DNA of 64,000 nucleotides, from NCBI RefSeq assembly GCF_002025705.1, contig NZ_CP018846.1:1789501-1853500 (forward strand), read 5' to 3'. The position numbers and the translations under genes are program-made. The stretch is from Pseudomonas putida. Its GTDB lineage: Bacteria > Pseudomonadota > Gammaproteobacteria > Pseudomonadales > Pseudomonadaceae. Below are positions 8,792 through 17,409 of the stretch, in pieces; position 1 is the stretch's first letter; each line of letters opens with the position of its first letter. Under the pieces are notes generated by a model. That model saw nothing but the letters and a program-made list of their open reading frames with translations, made no database searches and had not been told where the DNA came from.

Positions 8792-10281
8792 AATCCCGCT
8801 TGGTCAGTATTTTAGATTCAGGGTCGCTGAGCGAGGCCACCTACGATGCGGTGGTGGTGGGGGTCTATGGAAGAACCCTGACTGAGGCTGGGGTAATTAT
8901 TGATGAAGCGTTCCAAGGTTCAATTGGGCTTTCTCTGAATCATCACGAGTTTCCTACGCAAATAAGCGGTGTGTTAGTTCTAAATCAGGTGCTCAAGGGT
9001 GACTTGAAACGCGTTGTAGTAGTCCAGATGGGTGAGGCCTTAAAACTGAGTGTCAGGGATTTCAATCGGTGCGCAATCGCAGCGGCCCAAGCTGTTTCTG
9101 GATGCGAGCAGTTGCTTTGGTGTCTTTCTGAACAAGATGGCGAAGGGGACTTGGCAGGTCTGTCGATGCTGGCTTTGCGTGATGTAAATTACCAGTTCAG
9201 TCAGTTTAAAGGAGAAATTAATCCGCCCAAAAAATTCCAGGTGTTTACCCAATTTATCCCTGTCAAGAGTGCTGCCATTGATCAGCATATAGCCAGAGCT
9301 TGCGCTGTTGCTGATGGTGTTGATATGTGTAGGGACTTGGGCAATCTTCCGCCCAATATATGCACGCCGCAGTACCTGGCTGACACTGCACTGTTGTTGG
9401 GTGAACATTCCGGGGTTGTTGTAGACGTTTTGGATAAACAACAGCTTTTGGAACTGAAAATGAATGCGTTCTTGGCCGTGGCCAGTGGTTCTATCCATCC
9501 CCCTAAATTGATCGTAGTGAAGATTGAGCGAGGAACGGTTGATCAGGCACCCATAGTACTGGTGGGTAAAGGCGTGACCTTTGATGCGGGTGGTATTTCC
9601 ATCAAGCCGTCTGATGCTATGGACGAGATGAAGTACGACATGTGTGGCGCCGCATCTGTCCTAGGTACCCTTCAGGCGACTATCGCGATGGGCCTTCCCC
9701 TGAATGTCATCGGAGTGATTCCTGTCTGCGAGAACATGCCTTCTGGATCCGCTTTTCGTCCGAGCGACATCATCCGCGCCGCTAACGGTACGACCATAGA
9801 GGTGATCAATACTGATGCCGAGGGTAGATTGCTGCTCTGCGATGCTCTCACTTACGTTGAACGCTTCAATCCATGCGCTGTGATTGACATTGCCACTTTA
9901 ACGGGCGCCTGCATCGTAGCGCTAGGAGGCGTACATAGCGGGTTGTTTGCAAGGGAGGATGTGCTCGCACGATCACTCGTCTCTGCGGCTAATTCTTCGG
10001 GTGATAGCGTATGGCGGATGCCTCTTGATGCGGATTATGACTCGGCTCTCAATTCAGCATTCGCGGATGTACGCAACGAGGGTGGTAGGCCCGCGGGCAG
10101 CATAACGGCGGCGCGTTTCCTGGAACGCTTCACGAGGGCTTATCCCTGGGCTCATCTTGACGTAGCTGGAACGGCTTCTTTACGAGGAAGTCAGATGAAA
10201 GGCGCCACAGGCCGACCAGTGCGGCTCCTGACGCGATACCTACAAGACTTTGCTGACATGCAGGGCTTGGGAGCTGCTTGA
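8788..10281 (+). CDS. leucyl aminopeptidase (peptidase M17)
   Basis: A 497-residue cytosolic aminopeptidase. The two-metal M17 core is intact: VGKGVTFDAGGISIKPS around residue 260, the Asp of EMKYDMCGAA, and NTDAEGRLLLCDAL around 341-354. The variable N-terminal domain (1-170) is only loosely like PepA. It starts at an ATGA overlap with the YitT gene and ends 60 bases before a strong terminator, so it is the last gene of the peptidase operon. It should remove N-terminal residues, complementing the carboxypeptidases upstream. It is likely an accessory paralogue of the housekeeping PepA, given its context and lower G+C content. Confidence 0.9.
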   Translation: MKSRLVSILDSGSLSEATYDAVVVGVYGRTLTEAGVIIDEAFQGSIGLSLNHHEFPTQISGVLVLNQVLKGDLKRVVVVQMGEALKLSVRDFNRCAIAAAQAVSGCEQLLWCLSEQDGEGDLAGLSMLALRDVNYQFSQFKGEINPPKKFQVFTQFIPVKSAAIDQHIARACAVADGVDMCRDLGNLPPNICTPQYLADTALLLGEHSGVVVDVLDKQQLLELKMNAFLAVASGSIHPPKLIVVKIERGTVDQAPIVLVGKGVTFDAGGISIKPSDAMDEMKYDMCGAASVLGTLQATIAMGLPLNVIGVIPVCENMPSGSAFRPSDIIRAANGTTIEVINTDAEGRLLLCDALTYVERFNPCAVIDIATLTGACIVALGGVHSGLFAREDVLARSLVSAANSSGDSVWRMPLDADYDSALNSAFADVRNEGGRPAGSITAARFLERFTRAYPWAHLDVAGTASLRGSQMKGATGRPVRLLTRYLQDFADMQGLGAA

Positions 10282-10341
10282 CGAGACGAAAGGCTTTGTG
10301 TAGCTGCAACATCCGAGCGCGATAAGCCTAATCAGATTCTG

Positions 10342-10371
10342 CCCCATCGATAGCGCTAACGATGGGGTTTT
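10342..10371 (+). terminator. rho-independent terminator after the peptidase operon
   Basis: CCCCATCG (10342-10349) pairs perfectly with CGATGGGG (10360-10367) around a ten-base loop and is followed by TTTT. It lies 60 bases after the leucyl aminopeptidase stop. Confidence 0.85.
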
Positions 10372-10508
10372 CAAGCCCAACTTCCCTACGCCCATTCCTC
10401 GCAGGGCAATCTTCGGGCTCGTGGGTCCATCGCAAGAGCGATCCGCAGGGCAACCCAGCGAACAAAAGCTGGGGTAGGGCTTGCCTAATGATAATGATTC
10501 GCGTTACC

Positions 10509-10526
10509 GTGATGTTATCACATAAC
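10509..10526. promoter_or_regulatory. Zur box upstream of rpmJ
   Basis: The sequence GTGATGTTATCACATAAC is a near-palindrome matching the proteobacterial Zur-box core (GTTATGTTATAACATAAC, 16 of 18). It ends 14 bases before the rpmJ start. Three similar boxes occur at 10915, 15583 and 22793 in this window. Confidence 0.85.
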
Positions 10527-10540
10527 GTTTGGAGGTTGTC

Positions 10541-10687
10541 ATGCAGGTATTGTCCTCTCTCAAGCAAGCGAAGCTTCGGCATCGTGACTGCCAGGTTGTT
10601 AAGCGCCGCGGTCGTATCTATGTAATTTGTAAGTCCAATCCACGGTTCAAGGCCCGTCAGGGTGGGGTCAAAAAGAAAAGAGGTTGA
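10541..10687 (+). CDS. rpmJ: ribosomal protein L36, zinc-independent paralogue
   Basis: A 48-residue protein with GGAGG six bases before the ATG. It ends in the L36 pattern NPRFKARQG followed by a short basic tail. Zinc-binding L36 has a four-ligand Cys-Cys-Cys-His knot; here only Cys17 and Cys30 remain, the first ligand position is Arg/His and the last His is Phe, so it is a C-minus form that should not bind zinc. Such paralogues replace the zinc form in ribosomes during zinc shortage and free its metal. The Zur box just upstream fits this. It appears to be monocistronic, with its own terminator directly downstream. Confidence 0.95.
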   Translation: MQVLSSLKQAKLRHRDCQVVKRRGRIYVICKSNPRFKARQGGVKKKRG

Positions 10688-10703
10688 GGGGCTCAGGCTG
10701 ACA

Positions 10704-10728
10704 GTCCGCTCCCTTTGCGGACATTTTT
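10704..10728 (+). terminator. terminator of rpmJ
   Basis: GTCCGC (10704-10709) pairs with GCGGAC (10717-10722), followed by ATTTTT. It starts 17 bases after the rpmJ stop. Confidence 0.75.
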
Positions 10729-10914
10729 CTCGGGGTTGGCCGCCCATCTTTACGATATCTGGAGCGTACAGCCTCAGGCAGTACCTCCAGATACCCCACT
10801 GATCCTTCAATACCCAGCAGCGGTTAGCTCGTGGCAATCCTTGGTTGTGCCGAGTGATCGCGGCCTCTGGAGCAGCGGCTGCCTAGCCATGATCATCAAA
10901 ATTATGTATAAGTC

Positions 10915-10932
10915 AGGACGTTATAACATAAC
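10915..10932. promoter_or_regulatory. Zur box upstream of the TonB-dependent receptor
   Basis: AGGACGTTATAACATAAC: the right half-site and centre match the Zur consensus exactly, the left half is degenerate. It ends 18 bases before the receptor start, overlapping the likely promoter or start of transcription, as expected for a repressor site. Confidence 0.8.
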
Positions 10933-10950
10933 TAAAACGGTGGTATTTTC

Positions 10951-13068
10951 ATGTTTGTATCAAGATCCCGAGGGCGGGTCGGGTCGATTACGCGCGCGAT
11001 GATCGCTAGCGGCGTCGTCACTTGCGGGGTGGCTTCAGCCGCGGAGCCTGGAGGCCAAGGTGTTACCGAGCTAGGGCCGATTGAGGTGGTAGGAGAGCGA
11101 GGTGAATCAGCGGGTAGCCAACCCTTAGTGAAGAGCAAGGTAAGCAATGCACCAGAGAGCCTACCCGCAGCCGTCAGTACCGTAACCGCCGAAGACATTC
11201 GAACGATTAACGTAGGTCGCGATATCTCGAATATCTACCGCCGCGTCCCAGGGGTATTGGCCAACAATATCGATCAGGGGGATACCGGTAACGGTTTCCG
11301 TATGAGGGGCTTTGCGACTCAAGGTACTCATGGCGCTGACACCGCCGTCTATGTTGACGGCGTACCTCAGAATATTCCATCCAGCCAAGGCGGCGCCGGG
11401 CATGGCCCAGTCTTTCTTGAATGGCTCTCCCCCGAATTGATCGGTCGGGTCAATGTCATCAAAGGTCCTGTTTCCGCGCTCTACGGTGATCAGAACCGAG
11501 CCGGCTCGGTCGACATTCAAACCTTGGATGGTGCAGACGTGTCCTCGAGCATTTCGCTCGACCTTTCTAGTTACAACGGTAGGCGCTCCAGCCTGGTCTT
11601 GGGTGGTGAGCACGAGGGCCTCGAATCGTTGTTCGTTGCGGACATCTACCGCGCGGACGGTTTCCGCAAAGCGACGGAAACCAATCGAGACAACTACTTC
11701 TGGAAGCTGAGCAAGGTCATCGATGATGCCAAGTACTCGGCTCGCTTTAGTCATTACGAGTCGGACTACAAGGGCGCGGGCTATCTCTCTCTGAACGACA
11801 TGCGTGCTGGCCTGAGCCCCAGATCTACACAGTATGGTTTGCCTGGTTTCGGTGATGCCAAGCGAAACACCTATGTGTTCAACAGGGCGCCGGCAGATGG
11901 TGAGGCGGGGCTGTACGCCACCGGCTACTTCGAAGATTTTGAGCGCTCCAGAGCGATCACCACCAGCACGACCAACCATACGTTCGGTAAGGATGACCGC
12001 CATATCTATGGGGGGCGGCTGGCTTACAACTTTGTGTTTGAGGACAGTGCTGCCCTGACGGTGGGGGCAGAAGCTAGAAAGGACGATGGCACGGCCTACA
12101 GGCAGCAGTATCGCTTCAACCAGCCTACTGAAAATTTCATCAACGATTTTGACATGGATCTTGTCACCTATGGGGTCTTCGCCCAGGGCCAGTACAAGCC
12201 TGTTGAGTCGGTGAAATTGCTAGCAGGCATCCGGTATGATCGATTCGATTACGATATCGATAACCTGAAATACCCAGGTGCGAGCACGGGATACCACAGT
12301 TCAGTAACGACGCCTAAATTTGGTGTCGTTTGGTCGCCTATCGATAGCTTCGAGTTGTTCGCCAACGTTGCGGAAGGATACCGATCCCCCGCAGCAGAGC
12401 AAATCAGTGCCGGAGCTAGTACTGCGCTACCACTGGGCCAGGCTGGGGGGTTGGCGAACGACACCATCCGGCCGACCAAAGTCAAATCCTACGACGCTGG
12501 TTTCACCATTCGGCCGTCTAGCAATTTCTCCAGCACGACTGAGTTCTACTACATCAAGAACCAGGACGAGACTGTTCAGACCGCTCCAGAGGTGTACCAG
12601 CAGGTGGGGGATACGACTCGCCGAGGTGTCGAGACGAGCTTCAACTACCAGGTGTCGTCAACTGTCAGCACTTATGCGAGCTATGGACGGATTCTGGACG
12701 CAATCGTCAACAATCCACCTGCTGGCACCGGGGCCAAGCTTACGGTGCCTGAGCATACCTACAAGGTTGGGGTGCAGTATCGCGATAGCTTCATGGGGGG
12801 TCAGATCACGCTCAACGCCGATGCTTACCACCTTGATGGGATTCCCTACTACGTAGGCTCACCTCAGACCCAGGAGCGTGAGATGCCGCCGTATACACGA
12901 TACGATTTAAGGGCGACCTACGATTACCAAGAGTACGAGGTGAGCGCTTACGGAATCTTCCAGCCACATCGTTACGGAAGTGAGATTGCCTACGGCACGG
13001 CCAGCGGCCTGCTGCTCTCGCCCCAGCCTTCGACTATTCTGGGGGCCTCTATCAAGTACTACTTCTGA
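10951..13068 (+). CDS. Zur-regulated TonB-dependent outer-membrane receptor
   Basis: A 705-residue TonB-dependent receptor. A signal peptide of about 32 residues ends near GVASA-AEP, a TonB-box-like segment (PIEVVG) follows, then a plug domain of the siderophore-receptor type (VYVDGVPQNIP, VNVIKGPVSALYG) and a 22-strand barrel ending in the C-terminal aromatic residue (IKYYF). The upstream Zur box indicates induction by zinc starvation, so the ligand is probably zinc bound to a metallophore, or zinc itself. The plug resembles iron-siderophore receptors, so an iron chelator cannot be excluded. It is transcribed alone and converges on the QueD-like gene. Confidence 0.87.
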   Translation: MFVSRSRGRVGSITRAMIASGVVTCGVASAAEPGGQGVTELGPIEVVGERGESAGSQPLVKSKVSNAPESLPAAVSTVTAEDIRTINVGRDISNIYRRVPGVLANNIDQGDTGNGFRMRGFATQGTHGADTAVYVDGVPQNIPSSQGGAGHGPVFLEWLSPELIGRVNVIKGPVSALYGDQNRAGSVDIQTLDGADVSSSISLDLSSYNGRRSSLVLGGEHEGLESLFVADIYRADGFRKATETNRDNYFWKLSKVIDDAKYSARFSHYESDYKGAGYLSLNDMRAGLSPRSTQYGLPGFGDAKRNTYVFNRAPADGEAGLYATGYFEDFERSRAITTSTTNHTFGKDDRHIYGGRLAYNFVFEDSAALTVGAEARKDDGTAYRQQYRFNQPTENFINDFDMDLVTYGVFAQGQYKPVESVKLLAGIRYDRFDYDIDNLKYPGASTGYHSSVTTPKFGVVWSPIDSFELFANVAEGYRSPAAEQISAGASTALPLGQAGGLANDTIRPTKVKSYDAGFTIRPSSNFSSTTEFYYIKNQDETVQTAPEVYQQVGDTTRRGVETSFNYQVSSTVSTYASYGRILDAIVNNPPAGTGAKLTVPEHTYKVGVQYRDSFMGGQITLNADAYHLDGIPYYVGSPQTQEREMPPYTRYDLRATYDYQEYEVSAYGIFQPHRYGSEIAYGTASGLLLSPQPSTILGASIKYYF

Positions 13069-13077
13069 GGTGATTCG

Positions 13078-13107
13078 GTTGTGCAAAGTGGCAGCGCTTT
13101 GCACAAC
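13078..13107. terminator. long hairpin between convergent genes
   Basis: GTTGTGCAAAG (13078-13088) and CTTTGCACAAC (13097-13107) form a perfect 11-base-pair stem with an eight-base loop. There is no U-tract on either side. It sits between the convergent receptor and QueD-like genes, so it may stop or protect both transcripts. Confidence 0.5.
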
Positions 13108-13150
13108 AATCCGACTTTATTAATCTGATGGTTGGCCTAAGGCCTTAGGC

Positions 13151-13780
13151 TTACTTGAATATTTCTTTGAATTGGCTCTCGAGTCCCAGTGCGATAGACA
13201 TTTGAGTGAGGTGAGAGGGCTTGGATGCTTTGAGCTTAAGGCGATTGAACAGATTGGGGTCATTCCATTCAGACATGATTTTGGTGGAGAATTCGATTTG
13301 TTCTAAGCTGAGAGCGCCCATTTTGGGGTTGTCGATATCGTTTCGGAAACACTGTGCATAGCCAGTATCCGTTTCGTGCACGATCACTGAGTTTAACGTT
13401 ACTCCTGATTCGCCATTCTGCATGTCCGTATGTTGCAAAACGGTATCAACCAAGAAGAAGATTACTCGCGAGAACTGTTCAGCGCTTGGTGATACGGGGA
13501 TTGCTACCCAGCGCTCGGAGTGATTTTGGATAGATTTTATGTACTCAGGATCATCATCGCTCCAGATGGCCACAGCGTGATCAAACGAGTCAATGAGTGT
13601 GCGTACATCTCCCTTTAATAGTCCAAAATCATATACCATCTGTCCATTATCTAGGGCATCAGCTTGAAGCAGGATTTCGACCTTGTAAGAGTGCCCGTGA
13701 ATAGAGTGCGAGCACCGGCGTGTGCTACAGCCTCGCACAATATGTGCATTTTCGAATTTGAATAGTTTTCTGATTAGCAT
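13151..13780 (-). CDS. 6-pyruvoyl-tetrahydropterin synthase / QueD-like protein
   Basis: A 209-residue protein of the PTPS/QueD family, longer than the usual 120-140 residues. Motifs are FENAHIVRGCSTRRCS with IHGHSYKVEI (zinc ligands in the two His of HGH and the upstream His), YDFGLLKGDVR with FDHAV, and VIVHETDTGYAQC (catalytic Glu region). QueD converts dihydroneopterin triphosphate, the product of FolE/FolE2, to a queuosine precursor. A FolE2 gene lies in the same island, which supports a pterin/queuosine link under zinc limitation. The extra C-terminal 60 residues are unrecognised. It is probably the last gene of an operon with the COG0523 gene 26 bases upstream. Confidence 0.78.
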   Translation of the reverse strand: MLIRKLFKFENAHIVRGCSTRRCSHSIHGHSYKVEILLQADALDNGQMVYDFGLLKGDVRTLIDSFDHAVAIWSDDDPEYIKSIQNHSERWVAIPVSPSAEQFSRVIFFLVDTVLQHTDMQNGESGVTLNSVIVHETDTGYAQCFRNDIDNPKMGALSLEQIEFSTKIMSEWNDPNLFNRLKLKASKPSHLTQMSIALGLESQFKEIFK

Positions 13781-13806
13781 GGTGTGCGTCCAGCAGAGTT
13801 TGGCAG

Positions 13807-14931
13807 CTATTTGAGGATTTCAGATTGATGAGCATTTGTTGAGTAGAGTGCTTGCTTCAAGCTGTCCAGCGTTCCCTCAATTGTGTGTTGGTCTACACCG
13901 TTGGTAATGAATACTAATTTAGATCGTCTGTCCTCGTCCGGCCATCCCGGCAAGGTGACAGGAGGGTGGAATATATGTTGAACGCCATGCAGGACGACGG
14001 GTGATGCTCTGCCTTCTATGTTAAGTATGCCTTTGACTCGTAAGATGTCTCTTCCGACGAAGCTCATTAGGGTTTCGAGCCAGAGCGTTAGAACCGTTTC
14101 GGGTATCGGGCTATCGACTGCAAAGCAGAATGCGCGGATATTGTCATCATGACGATTTACATCTCTTGTTTTTTGAGATTCATCGCCGCTTTCACGACGT
14201 AGTGAGAAGCTTTCATTGCCTTGTTTAAGGGGGGAGCTTATACGATAAGTGCTTTCTCTCAACCAGCGTGACACGTCAGGTTTCTCACCCGCTCCAGTGA
14301 ACAGGCCAAGATTTAATATTTGCTGAGCGTCGACCTTTCCATTTTCAACTTTCCAGTACGTCGCTGCCGGGTTGATATTTCGTAGTCTCTTTTCAAAGTT
14401 TTGTGCGTTATGTGTTGAACTTAGGTCGGATTTTGTCATGAGCAAGACATCTGCTACAGCAACTTGCTTTACGGCCTCTTTGAAGCTGTTCAGGTTGTTT
14501 TGGCCTGTCTCTATGTCAACTGTAGCGACGATTCCATCAAGCCGGTACCTGGGGGCGATTTGTGCGTGTGTCATCAGGGTGTGGATGATCGGTGAAGGGT
14601 CAGCCAACCCTGTAGTCTCAATCAATACGCGATTGAACTGCCGCTCACCCTTCCGAGAAAAACGCCATGAGATATCACGCAGTGTTTTAACCAAGTCGCC
14701 GCGGATAGTGCAACAAACACAGCCACTACTCATTTCCATTACTAGATTTTCAGTGCTGTGAGCGATGAGGAGATGATCAAGCGCCATCTCCCCGAATTCA
14801 TTGATAATGACAAGCGTATCCGCCATCTCAGGCTGCTGAACAAGGTGGTTCAGTATTGTAGTTTTGCCGCTACCCAGGAAGCCTGTAAGCAGTGTCACTG
14901 GGATCAGATTTGACTTTGTGGTATCGGTCAT
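13807..14931 (-). CDS. COG0523 (CobW/Zng1-like) GTPase, first copy
   Basis: A 374-residue G3E-family GTPase. It has the P-loop GFLGSGKTT (17-25), the metal-binding CVCC (Cys71, Cys73, Cys74), the switch-region ETTGLADPSP, and MTKSDL as the guanine-specificity loop. I chose ATG 14931 because AGAGG precedes it; an ATG at 14949 in frame is less likely. The family comprises metal chaperones that hand zinc or other metals to target enzymes. Paired with the QueD-like zinc enzyme, it may supply that protein with metal. No Zur box is visible directly upstream, so it may be read from the box at 15583 through the SnoaL-like gene. Confidence 0.85.
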   Translation of the reverse strand: MTDTTKSNLIPVTLLTGFLGSGKTTILNHLVQQPEMADTLVIINEFGEMALDHLLIAHSTENLVMEMSSGCVCCTIRGDLVKTLRDISWRFSRKGERQFNRVLIETTGLADPSPIIHTLMTHAQIAPRYRLDGIVATVDIETGQNNLNSFKEAVKQVAVADVLLMTKSDLSSTHNAQNFEKRLRNINPAATYWKVENGKVDAQQILNLGLFTGAGEKPDVSRWLRESTYRISSPLKQGNESFSLRRESGDESQKTRDVNRHDDNIRAFCFAVDSPIPETVLTLWLETLMSFVGRDILRVKGILNIEGRASPVVLHGVQHIFHPPVTLPGWPDEDRRSKLVFITNGVDQHTIEGTLDSLKQALYSTNAHQSEILK

Positions 14932-15101
14932 GGCGACCTCTAAGTTCATAAGTGTTTACTAGGTCCGAAGGGCGTAATTTTTGGTGTGTGGAAGGGCTCT
15001 TCGCGCGGTGGTACTTGGTACCTATCGCTCTAATAGAGGCACGCCCAAAGCCGCTATCTGCCTTAGGCGTGGTTGTGATTGCCTGAGCAGGTATATGGAC
15101 C

Positions 15102-15539
15102 TTAGGCCTCCACTGATGAGTGGTGACCGGTGATTAGCCAACGCCCCTCAATGAATTCGAATGTGAACAGGAAGCGCGCCGGTACCTGGCGCTCGTCGCC
15201 ATCCTGTCGATACACGAACGTATACAAGCCTCCGACCACGACAGTGCCAAGCTTCTGGCTCACTCTTTTTTTGAAAACCTGAACGTCACAGACCAGCCCA
15301 TCATTGGCCAAGAAATTCTCAAAGTAGCTACGGCGGCTGTCATCGCAGTCACGTACGTCATTGGAGAGCGTTGGCACCAGGATCGCGTCTGGTGCGTAGA
15401 GAGCGAGCACGTCATCTACGTTTCGTGTGGCGACAGTCGCAGCCCACTGATGAAGAGCGGCTTTCGCGCCCGCAAGGCACGCAATCTCAGCATTGGCAGG
15501 GGTTGCGCCATTGGGTGGGGTAGGGTCGATTCCAGTCAT
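15102..15539 (-). CDS. SnoaL-like / SgcJ-EcaC family protein
   Basis: A 145-residue protein of the NTF2/SnoaL-like fold: an N-terminal helix (AALHQWAATVATRNVDDVLALY), APDAILVPT and a C-terminal sheet ending in GRWLITGHHSS, as in the SgcJ/EcaC group. I chose ATG 15539, which has GGAG seven bases upstream; a longer form from 15629 would run through the Zur box. The function of such proteins is often unclear (isomerase, hydrolase or ligand binding). It is divergent from hisI, and the Zur box between them should repress both. It is probably the first gene of the operon that continues into COG0523 and QueD. Confidence 0.72.
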   Translation of the reverse strand: MTGIDPTPPNGATPANAEIACLAGAKAALHQWAATVATRNVDDVLALYAPDAILVPTLSNDVRDCDDSRRSYFENFLANDGLVCDVQVFKKRVSQKLGTVVVGGLYTFVYRQDGDERQVPARFLFTFEFIEGRWLITGHHSSVEA

Positions 15540-15582
15540 CAGAAGCTCCTTGATCGCGTTGGGAGAGGAACGATTGTTAAAG

Positions 15583-15600
15583 GCAACGTTATAACATAAC
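15583..15600. promoter_or_regulatory. Zur box in the divergent SnoaL-like/hisI promoter
   Basis: GCAACGTTATAACATAAC has the exact Zur core GTTATAACATAAC. It lies 27 bases before hisI on the + strand and 43 bases before the SnoaL-like start on the - strand, so it can control both directions. Confidence 0.85.
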
Positions 15601-15627
15601 ATTACGATTTTGGCCGAACGTGAACCC

Positions 15628-16041
15628 ATGGTTTTTTCAATTCTTGAGCGCTCAGCAGATCAGACCGCTGTTTCCTTGGAGGAGGTGATCAGGTCACTCC
15701 GTTGGAATGGCGACGGCCTGATTGCCGCAGTAGCGCAGCAGCACGACACCGGCGCGGTCCTGATGCTTGCGTGGATGAATGAGGATGCATTGGTCGAAAC
15801 CCTAGCAACCCAGCGTGTCTGCTATTGGTCGAGGTCGAGACAGCAGCTGTGGCGAAAGGGAGAAACGTCAGGTCACCGTCAGCAGCTTGTAGAAGCACGA
15901 TTCGACTGTGACGGGGACGCAATCCTCCTGCTTGTAGATCAGGTCGGCCCGGCATGCCACACCGGGCGTCCCAGCTGCTTTTACAACGTTGTTCATGGGC
16001 GAGAAGTGCGCGTCACAGGTAACGCCGGAGATTTCGTATGA
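15628..16041 (+). CDS. hisI: phosphoribosyl-AMP cyclohydrolase paralogue
   Basis: A 137-residue HisI. It has [32 protein letters not shown] and [14 protein letters not shown]; all three zinc ligands are kept (Cys94, Cys110, Cys117). HisI opens the ring of phosphoribosyl-AMP in histidine synthesis and is a zinc enzyme. The gene heads a Zur-controlled operon, so it should be an emergency copy of the housekeeping hisI, perhaps with higher metal affinity. The ATG at 15628 lacks a clear ribosome site and lies very close to the Zur box; a short or absent leader is possible. It overlaps pyrC by four bases. Confidence 0.88.
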   Translation: MVFSILERSADQTAVSLEEVIRSLRWNGDGLIAAVAQQHDTGAVLMLAWMNEDALVETLATQRVCYWSRSRQQLWRKGETSGHRQQLVEARFDCDGDAILLLVDQVGPACHTGRPSCFYNVVHGREVRVTGNAGDFV

Positions 16042-17372
16042 CATCCGCTTTGATCAGAAACGCTCGGCTTGTAAATGAGGGTCAGGTCTTTGATGCGGAC
16101 GTGCTCATTGCCAACGGCCGGATCGAAAAAATCGCTCCCAGCATCGACAGCAAGGCTGTGGTCGAAATTGATGCCAAGGGGCGTTGGCTGCTACCAGGCA
16201 TGATTGACGACCAGGTGCATTTTCGAGAGCCAGGAGCGCCGCACAAGGGAAGCATTTTCACAGAGTCTCGAGCTGCGGTAGCCGGCGGGATTACGAGCTT
16301 CATGGATATGCCGAATACCCGGCCTGCCACTCTTGATCTCGCATCCCTGGTCGACAAGAAACAGCGGGCCGCCCGCAGCTCAGTTGCGAATTACGCCTTT
16401 CATTTTGGGGTTAGTCAGCACAACTTGGATGTCATTGAGGCCTTGGATCCGCGCTCTGTCGCAGGGGTCAAGGTCTTCATGGGCGCCTCGACAGGCGACA
16501 TGCTGGTGGATGATCCATTGATTCTCGAGCAACTGTTCTCGAGGGTTCCAACGATCCTGCTTGCGCACTGCGAGCATACTCCCAGCATCCTTGCTCAAGA
16601 GGAACGATTCCGAGCGAAGTACGGAGATTTCATTCCTCCTGCCGCACACCCCCTCATTCGTGACGCGGATGCTTGCTTCCAGTCCTCTAGCCTCGCGGTG
16701 TCGTTGGCCAAAAAGCATGGCACGCGTCTCCACGTGCTGCACCTTACGACTGCTAAGGAGCTGTCGCTGTTTGAACCAGGTCCGGTAACCCAGAAGCAGA
16801 TCACTGCTGAAGTATGCGCGCACCATCTGTTCTTCGACGATCGCGACTATGCAGAGCTGGGGAACTTGATCAAATGCAACCCAGCAATCAAATCGCAGGC
16901 AGATCGAGACGGTTTACGCGAGGCCTTGCTAAGCGATCGGCTTGATGTGATCGGCACAGATCACGCGCCTCACGCCCTGGATGAAAAGCAGAAACCCTAC
17001 AGCCTTGCGCCATCAGGGTTGCCCTTGGTTCAGCACGCCTTACCCGCTCTGCTTGAGTTGGTTGAGCAGGGGGTGATCCCTCTCACGAGGCTGGTCCAAA
17101 AAACGAGCCACGCAGTTGCTGAGCTTTTTGCCATCCGGGATCGGGGGTTCATTCGCGAAGGATATTGGGCGGATCTTACGCTGGTTGAACGGCTTGCTGC
17201 CCCCCGCGCTGCGGCAAGAGATCCCGTACTCGCGCACTGCAATTGGTCTCCCTTTGTAAACCATCAATTTCAACATCGAATCGTCAGCACATTCGTGTCC
17301 GGGCAATTGGCCTGGCACGAGGGCCATATCCAGGAAAACTGTCAGGGCCTTCCACTGATGTTCGCACGCTAA
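16038..17372 (+). CDS. pyrC: dihydroorotase, Zur-regulon type
   Basis: A 444-residue class I dihydroorotase of the amidohydrolase fold, making dihydroorotate in pyrimidine synthesis. Seen are [13 protein letters not shown], the MDMPNTRP block, [19 protein letters not shown] and IGTDHAPH with its catalytic Asp. The first metal motif, usually His-x-His, is Gln59-Val-His61, so one zinc ligand is missing. As I recall, this [10 protein letters not shown] form occurs in a known bacterial subgroup; it could work with one metal ion. In a Zur operon it would replace the zinc-rich housekeeping enzyme. It is coupled to hisI by ATGA. Confidence 0.9.
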   Translation: MTSALIRNARLVNEGQVFDADVLIANGRIEKIAPSIDSKAVVEIDAKGRWLLPGMIDDQVHFREPGAPHKGSIFTESRAAVAGGITSFMDMPNTRPATLDLASLVDKKQRAARSSVANYAFHFGVSQHNLDVIEALDPRSVAGVKVFMGASTGDMLVDDPLILEQLFSRVPTILLAHCEHTPSILAQEERFRAKYGDFIPPAAHPLIRDADACFQSSSLAVSLAKKHGTRLHVLHLTTAKELSLFEPGPVTQKQITAEVCAHHLFFDDRDYAELGNLIKCNPAIKSQADRDGLREALLSDRLDVIGTDHAPHALDEKQKPYSLAPSGLPLVQHALPALLELVEQGVIPLTRLVQKTSHAVAELFAIRDRGFIREGYWADLTLVERLAAPRAAARDPVLAHCNWSPFVNHQFQHRIVSTFVSGQLAWHEGHIQENCQGLPLMFAR

Positions 17373-17409
17373 GAAAGCGTTTAGTGCAAAGCCATGAGGA
17401 CAACGAATA

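Noticed and set aside
10486..10505. Possible Fur box (AATGATAATGATTCGC) before rpmJ
   Set aside because: Only one half resembles the Fur consensus; the Zur box right after it explains control better.
11161..12003. Open frame of 280 codons on the - strand
   Set aside because: Antisense to the TonB receptor plug and barrel; no motifs.
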